From contig JAVKTT010000001.1 in assembly GCA_031460505.1 (NCBI GenBank), forward strand, positions 186,001-250,000: a DNA stretch of 64,000 bases, in the 5' to 3' direction. Shown piece after piece: positions 51,236 to 60,605 of the stretch (within the stretch, counting starts at the first letter, position 1; each line of letters starts with the position of its first letter). The notes beneath the pieces are model-generated. The model had not been told where the DNA came from. It ran no database searches and worked only from the letters and a program-made list of their open reading frames with translations. Source of the stretch: JAAYTL01 sp031460505. GTDB lineage: Bacteria; Bacillota; Clostridia; Tissierellales; Tissierellaceae. The position numbers were made by a program, and so were the translations under genes.

Positions 51236-53143
51236 ATGCCAGTACTTTCATGCAGTAATCTTACTAAATCATATATTGTAGATACTATATTAGAAGGTGT
51301 CAGTTTTACCGTTGAGCCTGGAGATAAAATTGGTGTCATAGGACTAAATGGAACCGGTAAAACTACCCTATTCAATATTTTGTCTGGTGATGTTTCCAAG
51401 GATAGTGGAGAAATATATATACAAAAAGATTTAGTAATAGGTTACTTAAAACAACATGTAAAAATAGATAGTGAGAATACAGTTTATGAAGAATGTTTAG
51501 ATGTATTTAAAGACATAATCCATATGGAAAAACGCTTAAGACAATTAGAAGAAGAGATTTCTAAAATAAGCACCGAAGGAAATCACGAGGTATTAGATAA
51601 TCTTATGAATGACTATGCTGAGTTGTCTGAAGAGTTTCAAGCTAAAAACGGATATGGATTTAAATCCGAAATCCGTGGAACTTTAATCGGTTTAGGTTTC
51701 AAAGAAGAGGATTTTGAAAAACAAGTAAACGTCTTAAGTGGAGGACAAAAATCCAGATTGTCACTTGGAAAATTACTATTACAAAATCCTGATTTATTGT
51801 TATTAGATGAACCTACTAACCATCTAGATATAGGTGCTATAAATTGGTTGGAAAAGTTCTTAAGAGATTATAAAGGTGCAACTCTTATTATTTCCCATGA
51901 TAGATACTTCTTAGATAATGTGGTAAACAGGATATTCTCTTTAGAAAATAAAAATATCCACATATATAATACGAATTACACTAAATTCATGGAGCAAAGG
52001 AAAAAGGATTTAGACGTTCTCAAAAAGCAATACGAAGATCAACAAAGAGAATTAAAAAGGCAAGAAGAAATCATTAGACGATTTATGAACTATGGTGATG
52101 CTAGATATGTAAAACAAGCCCAAAGTAGGCAAAAGCTAGTAGACAAAATGAAATTGATAGATAAGCCTATCGACTCAAAAAGATCTAGGATTAGATTTGA
52201 ACCTGAGATTAAATCAGGTAGAGATGTTCTCATGGTAGAGAATATTAAGAAAAACTTTGGAGATTTTACTTTACTTGATGATATTAATTTTAATATCTAT
52301 AGAGGAGAAAAGGTAGGTCTTATAGGTCCTAATGGAATTGGTAAGACAACTCTATTTAAGATAATCTTAGGTGAAATAGCTTTTGATAATGGTAATATCA
52401 ATTTAGGGCACCATGTACATCCTGGTTATTTTGATCAAGAAATGGACAATCTACATCTAGGTAAAGCTGTTATAGATGAAATCTGGGATGAATACCCAAG
52501 GATGGATTATTATGAAATAAGAACTATATTAAGCCAGTTCCTATTTGTTGGGGATGATATCTTCAAAGAGATAGCTGACTTAAGTGGTGGAGAAAAAGGA
52601 AGACTCAGTTTACTGAAATTAATGCTTTCAAATGCTAATTTTTTACTAATGGATGAGCCTACTAACCATCTTGATATTGATTCAAAGGAAGTATTAGAAG
52701 ATGCGATACTAGATTATGAAGGAACTCTTTTTGTTATATCCCATGACAGATATTTCTTAAATAGAGTTACTAACAAGATATTAGAATTAACTGAAGAAGG
52801 AATTACAGAATACCTAGGTAATTACGAATATTACCTAGAAAAGAAAAATGAAGTTTTATATGACGATGATGATGAAAATGAAAAAACTAAGACACAATTA
52901 AAATTAGAAAGAAAAAAAGAAAAGGAATTAATAATCAAAGAAAGACAAAAGAAAAAAGACATTAAGAAATTAGAAGAACAAATATCAGAAAAAGAAAAAG
53001 CAATAGATGAAATAGATAATCAATTAGGTGATCCACAATCTTATGAAGATCATGATAAAATTATCGAATTATCACGAAAAAGAGAAGAAATTAAATCAAG
53101 CTTAGATAGCTTGTATGAAGAGTGGATATTATTAATAAATTGA
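51236..53143 (+). CDS. ABC-F ATPase with C-terminal coiled coil (YdiF-like)
   Basis: A 635-residue soluble protein with two ABC domains (Walker A GLNGTGKTT and GPNGIGKTT; signatures LSGGQKSR and LSGGEKGR; Walker B LLLLDEPTNHLD and FLLMDEPTNHLD) joined by an ~80-residue charged linker. The last ~90 residues form a Lys/Glu-rich coiled coil. ABC-F proteins act on ribosomes, not as transporters. Gene position next to tsaD and rex matches Bacillus ydiF. ATG follows AGGAGG. Confidence 0.93.
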   Translation: MPVLSCSNLTKSYIVDTILEGVSFTVEPGDKIGVIGLNGTGKTTLFNILSGDVSKDSGEIYIQKDLVIGYLKQHVKIDSENTVYEECLDVFKDIIHMEKRLRQLEEEISKISTEGNHEVLDNLMNDYAELSEEFQAKNGYGFKSEIRGTLIGLGFKEEDFEKQVNVLSGGQKSRLSLGKLLLQNPDLLLLDEPTNHLDIGAINWLEKFLRDYKGATLIISHDRYFLDNVVNRIFSLENKNIHIYNTNYTKFMEQRKKDLDVLKKQYEDQQRELKRQEEIIRRFMNYGDARYVKQAQSRQKLVDKMKLIDKPIDSKRSRIRFEPEIKSGRDVLMVENIKKNFGDFTLLDDINFNIYRGEKVGLIGPNGIGKTTLFKIILGEIAFDNGNINLGHHVHPGYFDQEMDNLHLGKAVIDEIWDEYPRMDYYEIRTILSQFLFVGDDIFKEIADLSGGEKGRLSLLKLMLSNANFLLMDEPTNHLDIDSKEVLEDAILDYEGTLFVISHDRYFLNRVTNKILELTEEGITEYLGNYEYYLEKKNEVLYDDDDENEKTKTQLKLERKKEKELIIKERQKKKDIKKLEEQISEKEKAIDEIDNQLGDPQSYEDHDKIIELSRKREEIKSSLDSLYEEWILLIN

Positions 53144-53145
53144 TA

Positions 53146-53296
53146 ATATCCACATCAAATCAACAAGTTACGCACATTGTCCACAGGGTTATCCCCATGT
53201 TATCATCTAGTTTTTATGATTTTCCAGCTTGTTTCCCACATTATCCACAAACGATTATTGTAAACTATTTTTTGAATGTGTATAATCTGTGTAAAA
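53146..53296. promoter_or_regulatory. DnaA-box cluster in the ABC-F/tsaD gap
   Basis: About 150 bp between two convergent genes contains one perfect DnaA box TTATCCACA (53241-53249), near matches ATATCCACA (53146), TTGTCCACA (53177) and TTATCCCCA (53189), and on the other strand TTATACACA (53277-53285) and TTTTACACA (53288-53296), both fitting TTWTNCACA. TTACGCACA (53168) is a weaker one. No dnaA or dnaN gene is near, so this looks like a DnaA-titrating or regulatory cluster rather than the main origin. Confidence 0.75.
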
Positions 53297-53311
53297 TTAT
53301 GTTGATAATTA

Positions 53312-54316
53312 TCATTTTAAGCCTAGATTTGGCTCTACATTTAAGTTAAGATCTGACTCTTCCCCATTTATATAATGATAGTATGCTGCTGATCCAATCA
53401 TTGCAGCATTATCTGTACACAGAATCTTAGAAGGATAAAAAATCTTAATATTTTCCTTTTTTCCACGGTTTTCTAACATTTCTCTAAGACCTTGGTTTGC
53501 AGCAACTCCACCTGCTATAACTATTCTTTTTGAATTAGTTTCCTTTGCTAATCTAAAAGCCTTATCCACAAGTACATCTAATACTGCTACTTGAAAACTT
53601 GCTGCTACATTTTCAACTACAATTTCTTCCCCTTTTTGCTTAGTTTGATTTATATAATTAAGCACTGCAGTCTTAAGTCCACTAAAACTGAAATCATAGG
53701 ATTTATCTTCTAAATAAACCCTTGGGAATGGAATACTATCCTTGTCCCCTTCTTTAGCTAATCTATCTATGTGTGGTCCACCTGGATATGGTAATCCAAT
53801 AGATCTAGCTACCTTATCAAATGCCTCTCCTGCTGCATCATCCCTTGTTCTACCTACTAATTCATAGTCAGTGTAGCTCTTTACATTAAGTAGATAAGTA
53901 TGACCACCAGAGACTACTAAACAAGTAAATGGAGGCTCTAATTCTTTATGCTCAATATAATTGGCACAAATATGCCCTTGAATATGATTTACTCCTATAA
54001 ATGGCTTTTCAAGTCCATATGCTATAGCCTTTGCTGCCGATATACCTACTAATAGAGCACCTACTAATCCTGGTCCTTGCGTAACCCCTACTAAATCTAT
54101 ATCATCAAATGTAATGTTAGCCTTATCTAATGATTCTTGTATTATATTATTTATTGCTTCAATATGTTTTCTTGATGCTATTTCTGGAACTACTCCCCCA
54201 AATTTTTTATGAATATCTATTTGGGAAGATATTATATTTGATAAAACTTCCCTACCATCTTTGATTACTGCAACAGATGTTTCATCACAGGAAGTTTCTA
54301 TAGCTAATGTTAACAA
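53312..54316 (-). CDS. tsaD: tRNA N6-adenosine threonylcarbamoyltransferase TsaD
   Basis: Full-length TsaD/Gcp/Kae1, 334 residues, ASKHA fold. Starts LAIETSCDETSVAV; metal ligands in HIQGHICANY (HxxxH), VSGGHTYLL and TDNAAM with Asp near the end. Transfers threonylcarbamoyl to A37 of ANN-decoding tRNAs together with TsaB and TsaE, all encoded in this operon. Convergent with the ABC-F gene. Confidence 0.98.
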   Translation of the reverse strand: MLTLAIETSCDETSVAVIKDGREVLSNIISSQIDIHKKFGGVVPEIASRKHIEAINNIIQESLDKANITFDDIDLVGVTQGPGLVGALLVGISAAKAIAYGLEKPFIGVNHIQGHICANYIEHKELEPPFTCLVVSGGHTYLLNVKSYTDYELVGRTRDDAAGEAFDKVARSIGLPYPGGPHIDRLAKEGDKDSIPFPRVYLEDKSYDFSFSGLKTAVLNYINQTKQKGEEIVVENVAASFQVAVLDVLVDKAFRLAKETNSKRIVIAGGVAANQGLREMLENRGKKENIKIFYPSKILCTDNAAMIGSAAYYHYINGEESDLNLNVEPNLGLK

Positions 54317-54322
54317 TTTAAA

Positions 54323-54775
54323 TCACCTCAGTATATTTGTTCTCCACATTATTATTGCATCTTCATTATTATCCGCATAATATCGTGGTCTTACCCCATA
54401 TTCCACAAACTTATATTTCTTATAGAGGTTTTGTGCTACAATATTGGATTTTCTAACTTCTAAAGTCATACTTTGTATATTCTTTGAAGTACAATAGTAT
54501 ATCAAACTCTCCATAATTCTATTACCAATTCCTAAGCCCCTATATTCATTCTTTACTGCAATATTGGTTATATGTCCTTCATTTAATATTAGCCACATAC
54601 CACCATAACCCACAACCTTGCCATCTATTTCTACTACTACATATTTTGCTAATTTATTCTCACGAACTTCTGTTAAAAAAGCATCTTTAGACCAAGGAGT
54701 TGGAAAACACTCTTTTTCTATTTCTACAATTTGATCTATATCATCTTCAACTATTCCCCTAATATTTATATCCAT
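54323..54775 (-). CDS. rimI: Ribosomal protein S18 alanine N-acetyltransferase RimI
   Basis: GNAT acetyltransferase of 150 residues from the ATG at 54775, which follows AAAGGAGG by 7 nt; the frame reaching 54814 runs into tsaB without a site. Acetyl-CoA-binding loop is NEYRGLGIGNRIM, with EVRKSNIVAQNLYKKYKF as the typical RimI C-terminal block. Acetylates the N-terminus of ribosomal protein S18. Lies between tsaB and tsaD, its normal place in Firmicutes. Confidence 0.92.
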   Translation of the reverse strand: MDINIRGIVEDDIDQIVEIEKECFPTPWSKDAFLTEVRENKLAKYVVVEIDGKVVGYGGMWLILNEGHITNIAVKNEYRGLGIGNRIMESLIYYCTSKNIQSMTLEVRKSNIVAQNLYKKYKFVEYGVRPRYYADNNEDAIIMWRTNILR

Positions 54776-54788
54776 ATCTAAGCCTCCT

Positions 54789-55493
54789 TTAGGAGTTTTT
54801 ATCTTTTCTTTCATTTAATTCTCTTTGGGCTTGTGATTCCCTTAGATATTCAGGAGCTAATGTAAAATAATTATCTACTTCTCCCTTTTCATACTTAATT
54901 TTAGCTAATTCGCATATACTAGTTGCTCTACACATATTTTGACCTATAGTAGCAAATTTTACTTTACTACCAAGAGAATTTTGTATTTTATCTTTATATA
55001 AGAAAGTACCATTTCCATTAACTACTACTTCATCAAAATCTTTTAGCTTAAGAATCAATTCATCAATCTCAATTACATCTGGAGCCATTAATTCTTTGAG
55101 AATTCCATCTTCCCAAGTATATATTCCTGTATATACTCTGTTTCTTCTAGCATCTATCATTGGAACAACTATTTCATTATATGGAAGATTGTATGCTAAA
55201 GCTTCTAGTGTTGATATTCCCACAATTGGCTTATCGAATAAGTGGGCAAATGACTTCATAGTTGCAGCCCCTATCCTAAGTCCTGTAAATGATCCAGGTC
55301 CTAAGGCTACTCCATATAAATCGATATCCTTAATCTTCAAATTCAAATTATCAAGTATTACCTTAATCATAGGGACTAATTTTTCGGAATGAGTCATGTC
55401 CTGGTTAAGTGAATATTCTCCAAGTACTTTTTCATCGTCTATTACTGCACATGTTGTCATCATAGTCGATGTATCTAAACCTAATATTCTCAC
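54789..55493 (-). CDS. tsaB: tRNA threonylcarbamoyladenosine biosynthesis protein TsaB
   Basis: A 234-residue inactive paralogue of TsaD: ILGLDTSTMMTTCAV at the start and GVALGPGSFTGLRIG, the TsaB hallmark. It dimerises with TsaD and, with TsaE, supports t6A37 formation. The ATG overlaps the tsaE stop by 4 bp (ATGA). Confidence 0.95.
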   Translation of the reverse strand: MRILGLDTSTMMTTCAVIDDEKVLGEYSLNQDMTHSEKLVPMIKVILDNLNLKIKDIDLYGVALGPGSFTGLRIGAATMKSFAHLFDKPIVGISTLEALAYNLPYNEIVVPMIDARRNRVYTGIYTWEDGILKELMAPDVIEIDELILKLKDFDEVVVNGNGTFLYKDKIQNSLGSKVKFATIGQNMCRATSICELAKIKYEKGEVDNYFTLAPEYLRESQAQRELNERKDKNS

Positions 55494-55948
55494 TGAAATT
55501 TCAACTCCTTAATTATCTCTTCATATCTATTACCATTACCACTTATATACAGAATTCTTTCATCTACATTCTCAGTCTTTTTTATATCAATCACTACTCT
55601 TTCTTCAGGTAGCATACTCTTAATTCTCTCAGCCCATTCAATGATACATACACCTTCACCAAAAAAATAATCATCAAAGCCTAAATCATATAATTCATCT
55701 ACTTCTTCTAATCTATATACATCAAAATGATATACCATCATTCTTCCTCTATATTGATTAATTAATGCAAATGATGGACTAGTTATATATTCATCTACAT
55801 CTAAACCAATACCTATGGATTTAGTCATGGTAGTCTTACCTGCACCTAAATCTCCATTTAAACAGACTATATCACCAGGTTTTAGTAGCTTACCCAGTTT
55901 TACTCCAAAATCTTCAGTACCCTTTAACCCATTTAGCTTTATCTCCAA
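55490..55948 (-). CDS. tsaE: tRNA threonylcarbamoyladenosine biosynthesis ATPase TsaE
   Basis: A 152-residue P-loop ATPase with Walker A GDLGAGKTTMTKSIG and the YHFDVYRLEEVDELYDLGF block typical of TsaE. Its ATPase activity drives turnover of the TsaBDE complex in t6A synthesis. First gene of the tsaE-tsaB-rimI-tsaD operon. Confidence 0.96.
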   Translation of the reverse strand: MEIKLNGLKGTEDFGVKLGKLLKPGDIVCLNGDLGAGKTTMTKSIGIGLDVDEYITSPSFALINQYRGRMMVYHFDVYRLEEVDELYDLGFDDYFFGEGVCIIEWAERIKSMLPEERVVIDIKKTENVDERILYISGNGNRYEEIIKELKFQ

Positions 55949-56012
55949 ATTGAATCAACCTTTCAAATATTAACTAATAATATATTATATCACAATAGCA
56001 ATTTTTTACATC

Positions 56013-56045
56013 AAAAAAGGGTACACTTTTCTCATAGTGCCCCTA
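56013..56045 (-). terminator. splB terminator
   Basis: Minus-strand imperfect stem GGGGCACT.../AGTGTACCC followed by TTTTTTG, about 20 bp past the spore photoproduct lyase stop. Confidence 0.75.
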
Positions 56046-56066
56046 TATATTTAACTTATCTAAAGC

Positions 56067-57077
56067 TTAAGTAAAATATTGAATTTCTGCATTTTTAAAG
56101 TTACTAATTATTAAACTAGAGATATAATCTCTTAATTCTTCACTTTGTTCCTTAGGATATACATGCTTAAACTTACCATAAGGACCCCATTTTAACTGTC
56201 TTTTTTCTTCATCTAAATCTAATTCTGTTTTGGGAAATCTCTCTAATATAAGCTCCTTAGCAGCATTAGTAAATCTATGTTGAATCAATTCAAATGAAAT
56301 CTTGTCACTATAGTCTCCTATTTGTAGCTTTAGTTCATCCAATAATTCCTTATATTCTTCCTTCCAATTATCATATATCATAATAGGCGCTATAAGGAAT
56401 CCAATTGGATAACCAGCATAAGCAATCTTCCTAGCAGCTTCTAACCTTTCAGAAAAACTTGATGTGTTATGTTCAAATTTATTGATTACATACTTAGTAT
56501 TAATGCTGAATCTAAACTTAGTATGTTTGTTGTGGTTTATATTTAAAAATGAATCTATATTTGAATATTTCGTAACTACTCTAAGTCTACCATGCTTACT
56601 ATCTGCAAAATATTCAATACATCTCTTTAGATTACCTGTTATATGTTCAAGCGCAACTGGGTCTGTGATACTTCCACATTCAAAATATGTAGTATCGGGT
56701 AAATTATCATCTATATGCTGTTGAATTACACTAAGTATTTCTTCTATGTTTACAAATACCTTCATATATGGCTTTTCACCTTGAGTAGTCTGTAAATAAC
56801 AATACTCACAATGGCCTGGACAGGAACTAGATAACGAAAACTGGAAATCAGCTGATGGACTACAAGGTCTTAATTTTTTCTGCTTATTTACTGTTAAATA
56901 AATTGTCTTTTTAGACTCAACATAATTTTCTATTGATGAACTTCCTTCTATAGTAACTTTTTTGCTCTCAACTATTGGAACATTTAATTCTTGTAACTTT
57001 TGCTTTGCTAGTCTACCTACTTCATATTCCTGACTTTTAGGATCAATAAATACCTTGCTTGGTTTAAATAATTTCAT
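56067..57077 (-). CDS. splB: Spore photoproduct lyase
   Basis: Radical SAM enzyme of 336 residues. The 4Fe-4S cluster motif CPGHCEYC (Cys86, Cys90, Cys93) binds S-adenosylmethionine; Cys134 in YFECGSITDPV is likely the H-atom donor. Repairs the thymine dimer 5-thyminyl-5,6-dihydrothymine during spore germination. Its presence is good evidence that the organism forms endospores. Single gene, no other sporulation genes adjoin. Confidence 0.93.
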   Translation of the reverse strand: MKLFKPSKVFIDPKSQEYEVGRLAKQKLQELNVPIVESKKVTIEGSSSIENYVESKKTIYLTVNKQKKLRPCSPSADFQFSLSSSCPGHCEYCYLQTTQGEKPYMKVFVNIEEILSVIQQHIDDNLPDTTYFECGSITDPVALEHITGNLKRCIEYFADSKHGRLRVVTKYSNIDSFLNINHNKHTKFRFSINTKYVINKFEHNTSSFSERLEAARKIAYAGYPIGFLIAPIMIYDNWKEEYKELLDELKLQIGDYSDKISFELIQHRFTNAAKELILERFPKTELDLDEEKRQLKWGPYGKFKHVYPKEQSEELRDYISSLIISNFKNAEIQYFT

Positions 57078-57264
57078 TTTCTCACCTCTTTAGTTATTGT
57101 TTCCATAATATTTTTTCTTATTATACCTTAATATTCTTAAATTAATAATTAATAATATTAATTTATATATTAAATATTTTAAGACTTATATTGACTTTAC
57201 TAGTAATTCATACTATTATTAAGTTAGTCAAGCACCAAATTTCAATGATAATGGAGGTATAAAA

Positions 57265-58911
57265 TTGAAAGATCTGCTGTTTAAAAGGAAATCCAGGTTT
57301 ATTCTGTATTTAATAGCATGTTTCATACCTGTATTAGACAGTACATTATTAAATCTAACCATTTCTATGCTTATAGGTAGTATTCAAATTGGAACTATGG
57401 AGCACTTTATTAAAGTTTCTATGTTCTCCTTTGCTATTGTGATTTTAGGCTCAATTCTATACATAATATCTAGATTCATGAGGATATCCTATATGAGAGA
57501 TACACTTTTAGATATAAGAGCCTTAGCTTTTGATAAGTTACTTAATCTATCCTATAAGGAATTTAACAAGAAATCCAAAGACACATATATCTCAAATTTA
57601 ATTAATGATATCAATATCTTTGAAAATAACTTTTTCTTGCAATTGATAAATGTTATTTATCGTGGTGGCGTGTATATTGTTTCTCTTATAATAATTGGAT
57701 TTTTGGATTTAAATTTTGCAATTATTGCTCTTATTATTTCTATAATCTTGTTTTTTATTAGTAAAAGTTTTGAGAAAAGAACCATTAGTCTTCAAGAAGA
57801 AGTCTCAGAAAATAATGAGGCTTTCGCAGTAGACATGTCTAATACATTCAACGGACTAGAAATTCTGAAGTTAAATAACATAGAAGATAAATTTCTCACT
57901 AAATCATTAAAATCAATTACAGGTCTGGAAAAAAAGAAGCTCTCCTTTAATATATATACAGATACTCAAAGAAGATTTATGGAGTTTTTAGGATTTGGTT
58001 TTTTGGTTATTTCCTTGGTCTATATGTCTACCCTACTTAGCAAAGGAGTATCATTGACTAAGATTACTCTGATAATTCAATTGTCCAATGGATGCATATG
58101 GAATATCACATCTATTTTACCTCTTATTAATCAATTAAAATCATCTGTAAACATATTTGATAAAATCGCAGGTAGTACGGTAGAAAATATTAATGTTTTA
58201 GATAAAGAAAAAGAGTTTATTTTTGAGCATGAAATCAAAGTTGAAAACCTAACATTTGCATATGAGGATAAAGTAGTCCTAGAAGATGTATCATTTAAAA
58301 TTGAAAAGGGCAAAAAATACCTTATTAAAGGTGCTAGTGGAACAGGAAAATCAACATTAATAAAACTACTTTCTGCTACCTATGATGATTACAAAGGTAA
58401 TGTATATGTAGACGGTGTAATTTATAAGGATATTAAAGAATCTAGTTTAAACCAAAAGTTATCCTTCATATATCAAGATGTATTCTTATTTGAAGATACT
58501 ATATATAACAACATAGCCCTATATAAGGATTATGATGATCAAAAGGTACTAGATGCAGCTATAAAATCTGGTCTAGCAAAATTAATCGAAAAGAAGGAAC
58601 AAGGCATACATGAGATGCTAATGGAAAATGGTAAAAACCTATCCGGTGGAGAAAGGCAAAGAATATCAATAGCGAGGTCAATAGTTAAGGATTCAGAAGT
58701 ATTATTTGTAGATGAGGGAACTTCAAGCCTTGATGAAGAACTAGGTAAAATGGTTGAGGATACTATCCTTTCTTTAGATAGCACAGTTATAGCAATCTCA
58801 CACAGATATTATAAAGGTATAAGCGAGAAATATGATTATGTAATTGAAATCAAAAACAAGAAAATTATTATCTATGAAACAGAGAATTACTTTATGGAGG
58901 TAGCCATATGA
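57265..58911 (+). CDS. ABC exporter half-transporter, first subunit
   Basis: A 548-residue type I exporter: six membrane helices (about 1-300) and an ABC domain with Walker A GASGTGKST, signature LSGGERQRISIARS, Walker B VLFVDEGTSSLD (the Glu after Asp is present) and H-loop AISHRYY. The start is TTG at 57265, after GGAGGT; the next gene begins 4 bp before its stop (ATGA), so the two subunits are a coupled heterodimer. Cargo unknown. Confidence 0.87.
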   Translation: MKDLLFKRKSRFILYLIACFIPVLDSTLLNLTISMLIGSIQIGTMEHFIKVSMFSFAIVILGSILYIISRFMRISYMRDTLLDIRALAFDKLLNLSYKEFNKKSKDTYISNLINDINIFENNFFLQLINVIYRGGVYIVSLIIIGFLDLNFAIIALIISIILFFISKSFEKRTISLQEEVSENNEAFAVDMSNTFNGLEILKLNNIEDKFLTKSLKSITGLEKKKLSFNIYTDTQRRFMEFLGFGFLVISLVYMSTLLSKGVSLTKITLIIQLSNGCIWNITSILPLINQLKSSVNIFDKIAGSTVENINVLDKEKEFIFEHEIKVENLTFAYEDKVVLEDVSFKIEKGKKYLIKGASGTGKSTLIKLLSATYDDYKGNVYVDGVIYKDIKESSLNQKLSFIYQDVFLFEDTIYNNIALYKDYDDQKVLDAAIKSGLAKLIEKKEQGIHEMLMENGKNLSGGERQRISIARSIVKDSEVLFVDEGTSSLDEELGKMVEDTILSLDSTVIAISHRYYKGISEKYDYVIEIKNKKIIIYETENYFMEVAI

Positions 58912-60527
58912 AAAAATCCATAAAAAAATCATGGCCTTATTTAATCTTAGCTTTTCTTGTCTTAACGGTTGTAGTTTCCATAGAAGGATATATTACCCTT
59001 AAGATGATGACCATAATTGATTCAGCCTTAGAAGGAAAGCCAGACATACTTAAAACTGAGGCAACTAAAATCTTCATAGCCATTGGTTTGTCATTTATAT
59101 TTGGAATACTCGCATCCTATACTAGAGGTATGTATCTATATAAATCTTTAGTTAAAACAAAGATAGATTATATAGATAAACTCTTTGATAAAAATATTAA
59201 TGAATTTCAATCTGAAAATAACGCAATATATCTTTCAACTATGACTAATGATATGAATAGTATTGAAAAAAAGTATCTAGAAGGTGTATATGCAGTAGGG
59301 AACAGTTTCATTGGTTTTATAGTCTCTTTTATAATAATAGCTTCAGTTAGCCCTGTAGCTCTACTTTTAGGGATAGGAATATCAGCAGTCTCAGCGATTC
59401 TATCCATGATAGTAGCCAAACCATTACAAAAACATGAAAAAAGCCGCTCCGATCTATTTGAAGGATATACATCCTATATAAAGGAAGTTCTTAGTGCATT
59501 TCAAATTGTTAAAGCTAATAATCTAAAAGATAAAGTAAAAAATGACTTTTATAATAAAAGTAAAGACATTCAACACAAGAGATATATCATAGATAAAATC
59601 CACACTTATATACTCTCCATACAGTCATTTATAATGAATGGTTCAACTATTGGAATAATGGCAGTAACTTCTCTTATGGCAATAAGAGGATCTATTACAA
59701 CAGGTGCAGTTGTTTTAATAGTAAATAATATGAGTAGGGTTATATATCCTCTAATGGAATTAGGAGAATGGTTGCCTAAAATATTCTCAGTTAAAACCTT
59801 GTTTGAAAAGATGGATAAAAGCCTTGAAAACCATGATAATTATCAAGAATCAGTTGAAATTGATACTTTCAACCATAGTATACAGTTCAACCAAGTGTCC
59901 TTTAGCTATGAGAATAACGAAGTTTTGTCAGATATCAATCTAAGTATTGAAAAGGGACAAAAATATCTAATAGTAGGTCCTAGTGGCGGAGGAAAATCCA
60001 CTTTGCTAAAACTTCTAAGAAAGTATTTTAATCCTGATAATGGAAATATATTAATTGATGGTAGAAATCTAAAGGATGTAAGAAAAAGAGATTATTTTAA
60101 TATTATCTCCAATATTGAACAACAGGTATTTTTATTTGAAGATACCTTGAGGAATAATATTACATTATATAAGGATTATAGCGAAGAAGAAATAAGCCTT
60201 GCTATAGAAAGATCTGGACTAAGCCAATTCGTAAATGGACTATCCAACGGATTGAACACCATGATATATGATAACGGAAAGAATATTTCAGGTGGAGAAA
60301 AATCTAGGGTGGCTATTGCTAGAGGTCTTCTATCTAAATCAGATATTATATTTTTAGATGAGGCCTTTGCCAGTTTGGATTCAGAGGTTGCTAAGGAAAT
60401 TGAAAATACTTTGTTGAGTTTAGAAGGAATAACAATAGTAAATGTAAGTCATGTAATATTTAAAGAAACCAAGGATAAATACGATAAAGTTTTTGTCGTT
60501 AAGAACAAGGAAGTTGCTTCAGAGTAG
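58908..60527 (+). CDS. ABC exporter half-transporter, second subunit
   Basis: A 539-residue membrane-ABC half-transporter with Walker A GPSGGGKST, signature ISGGEKSRVAIARG, Walker B IIFLDEAFASLD and H-loop NVSHVIF. Pairs with the product of the overlapping upstream gene. Such heterodimers in clostridia export lipids, peptides or drugs; with no regulator or peptide gene adjoining, the cargo cannot be inferred. GGAGGT lies before the ATG. Confidence 0.87.
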   Translation: MKKSIKKSWPYLILAFLVLTVVVSIEGYITLKMMTIIDSALEGKPDILKTEATKIFIAIGLSFIFGILASYTRGMYLYKSLVKTKIDYIDKLFDKNINEFQSENNAIYLSTMTNDMNSIEKKYLEGVYAVGNSFIGFIVSFIIIASVSPVALLLGIGISAVSAILSMIVAKPLQKHEKSRSDLFEGYTSYIKEVLSAFQIVKANNLKDKVKNDFYNKSKDIQHKRYIIDKIHTYILSIQSFIMNGSTIGIMAVTSLMAIRGSITTGAVVLIVNNMSRVIYPLMELGEWLPKIFSVKTLFEKMDKSLENHDNYQESVEIDTFNHSIQFNQVSFSYENNEVLSDINLSIEKGQKYLIVGPSGGGKSTLLKLLRKYFNPDNGNILIDGRNLKDVRKRDYFNIISNIEQQVFLFEDTLRNNITLYKDYSEEEISLAIERSGLSQFVNGLSNGLNTMIYDNGKNISGGEKSRVAIARGLLSKSDIIFLDEAFASLDSEVAKEIENTLLSLEGITIVNVSHVIFKETKDKYDKVFVVKNKEVASE

Positions 60528-60605
60528 GGACTAAAAATATTTACTTCAAAAATACAAATCTATGCTATAATATATCTTGTTTTAATTAACTGAGAGGAGT
60601 TTACC

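Noticed and set aside
53146..53296. Chromosomal origin oriC
   Set aside because: DnaA boxes are clustered but dnaA, dnaN and other origin genes are absent; the neighbours are those of the tsaD-ydiF locus.
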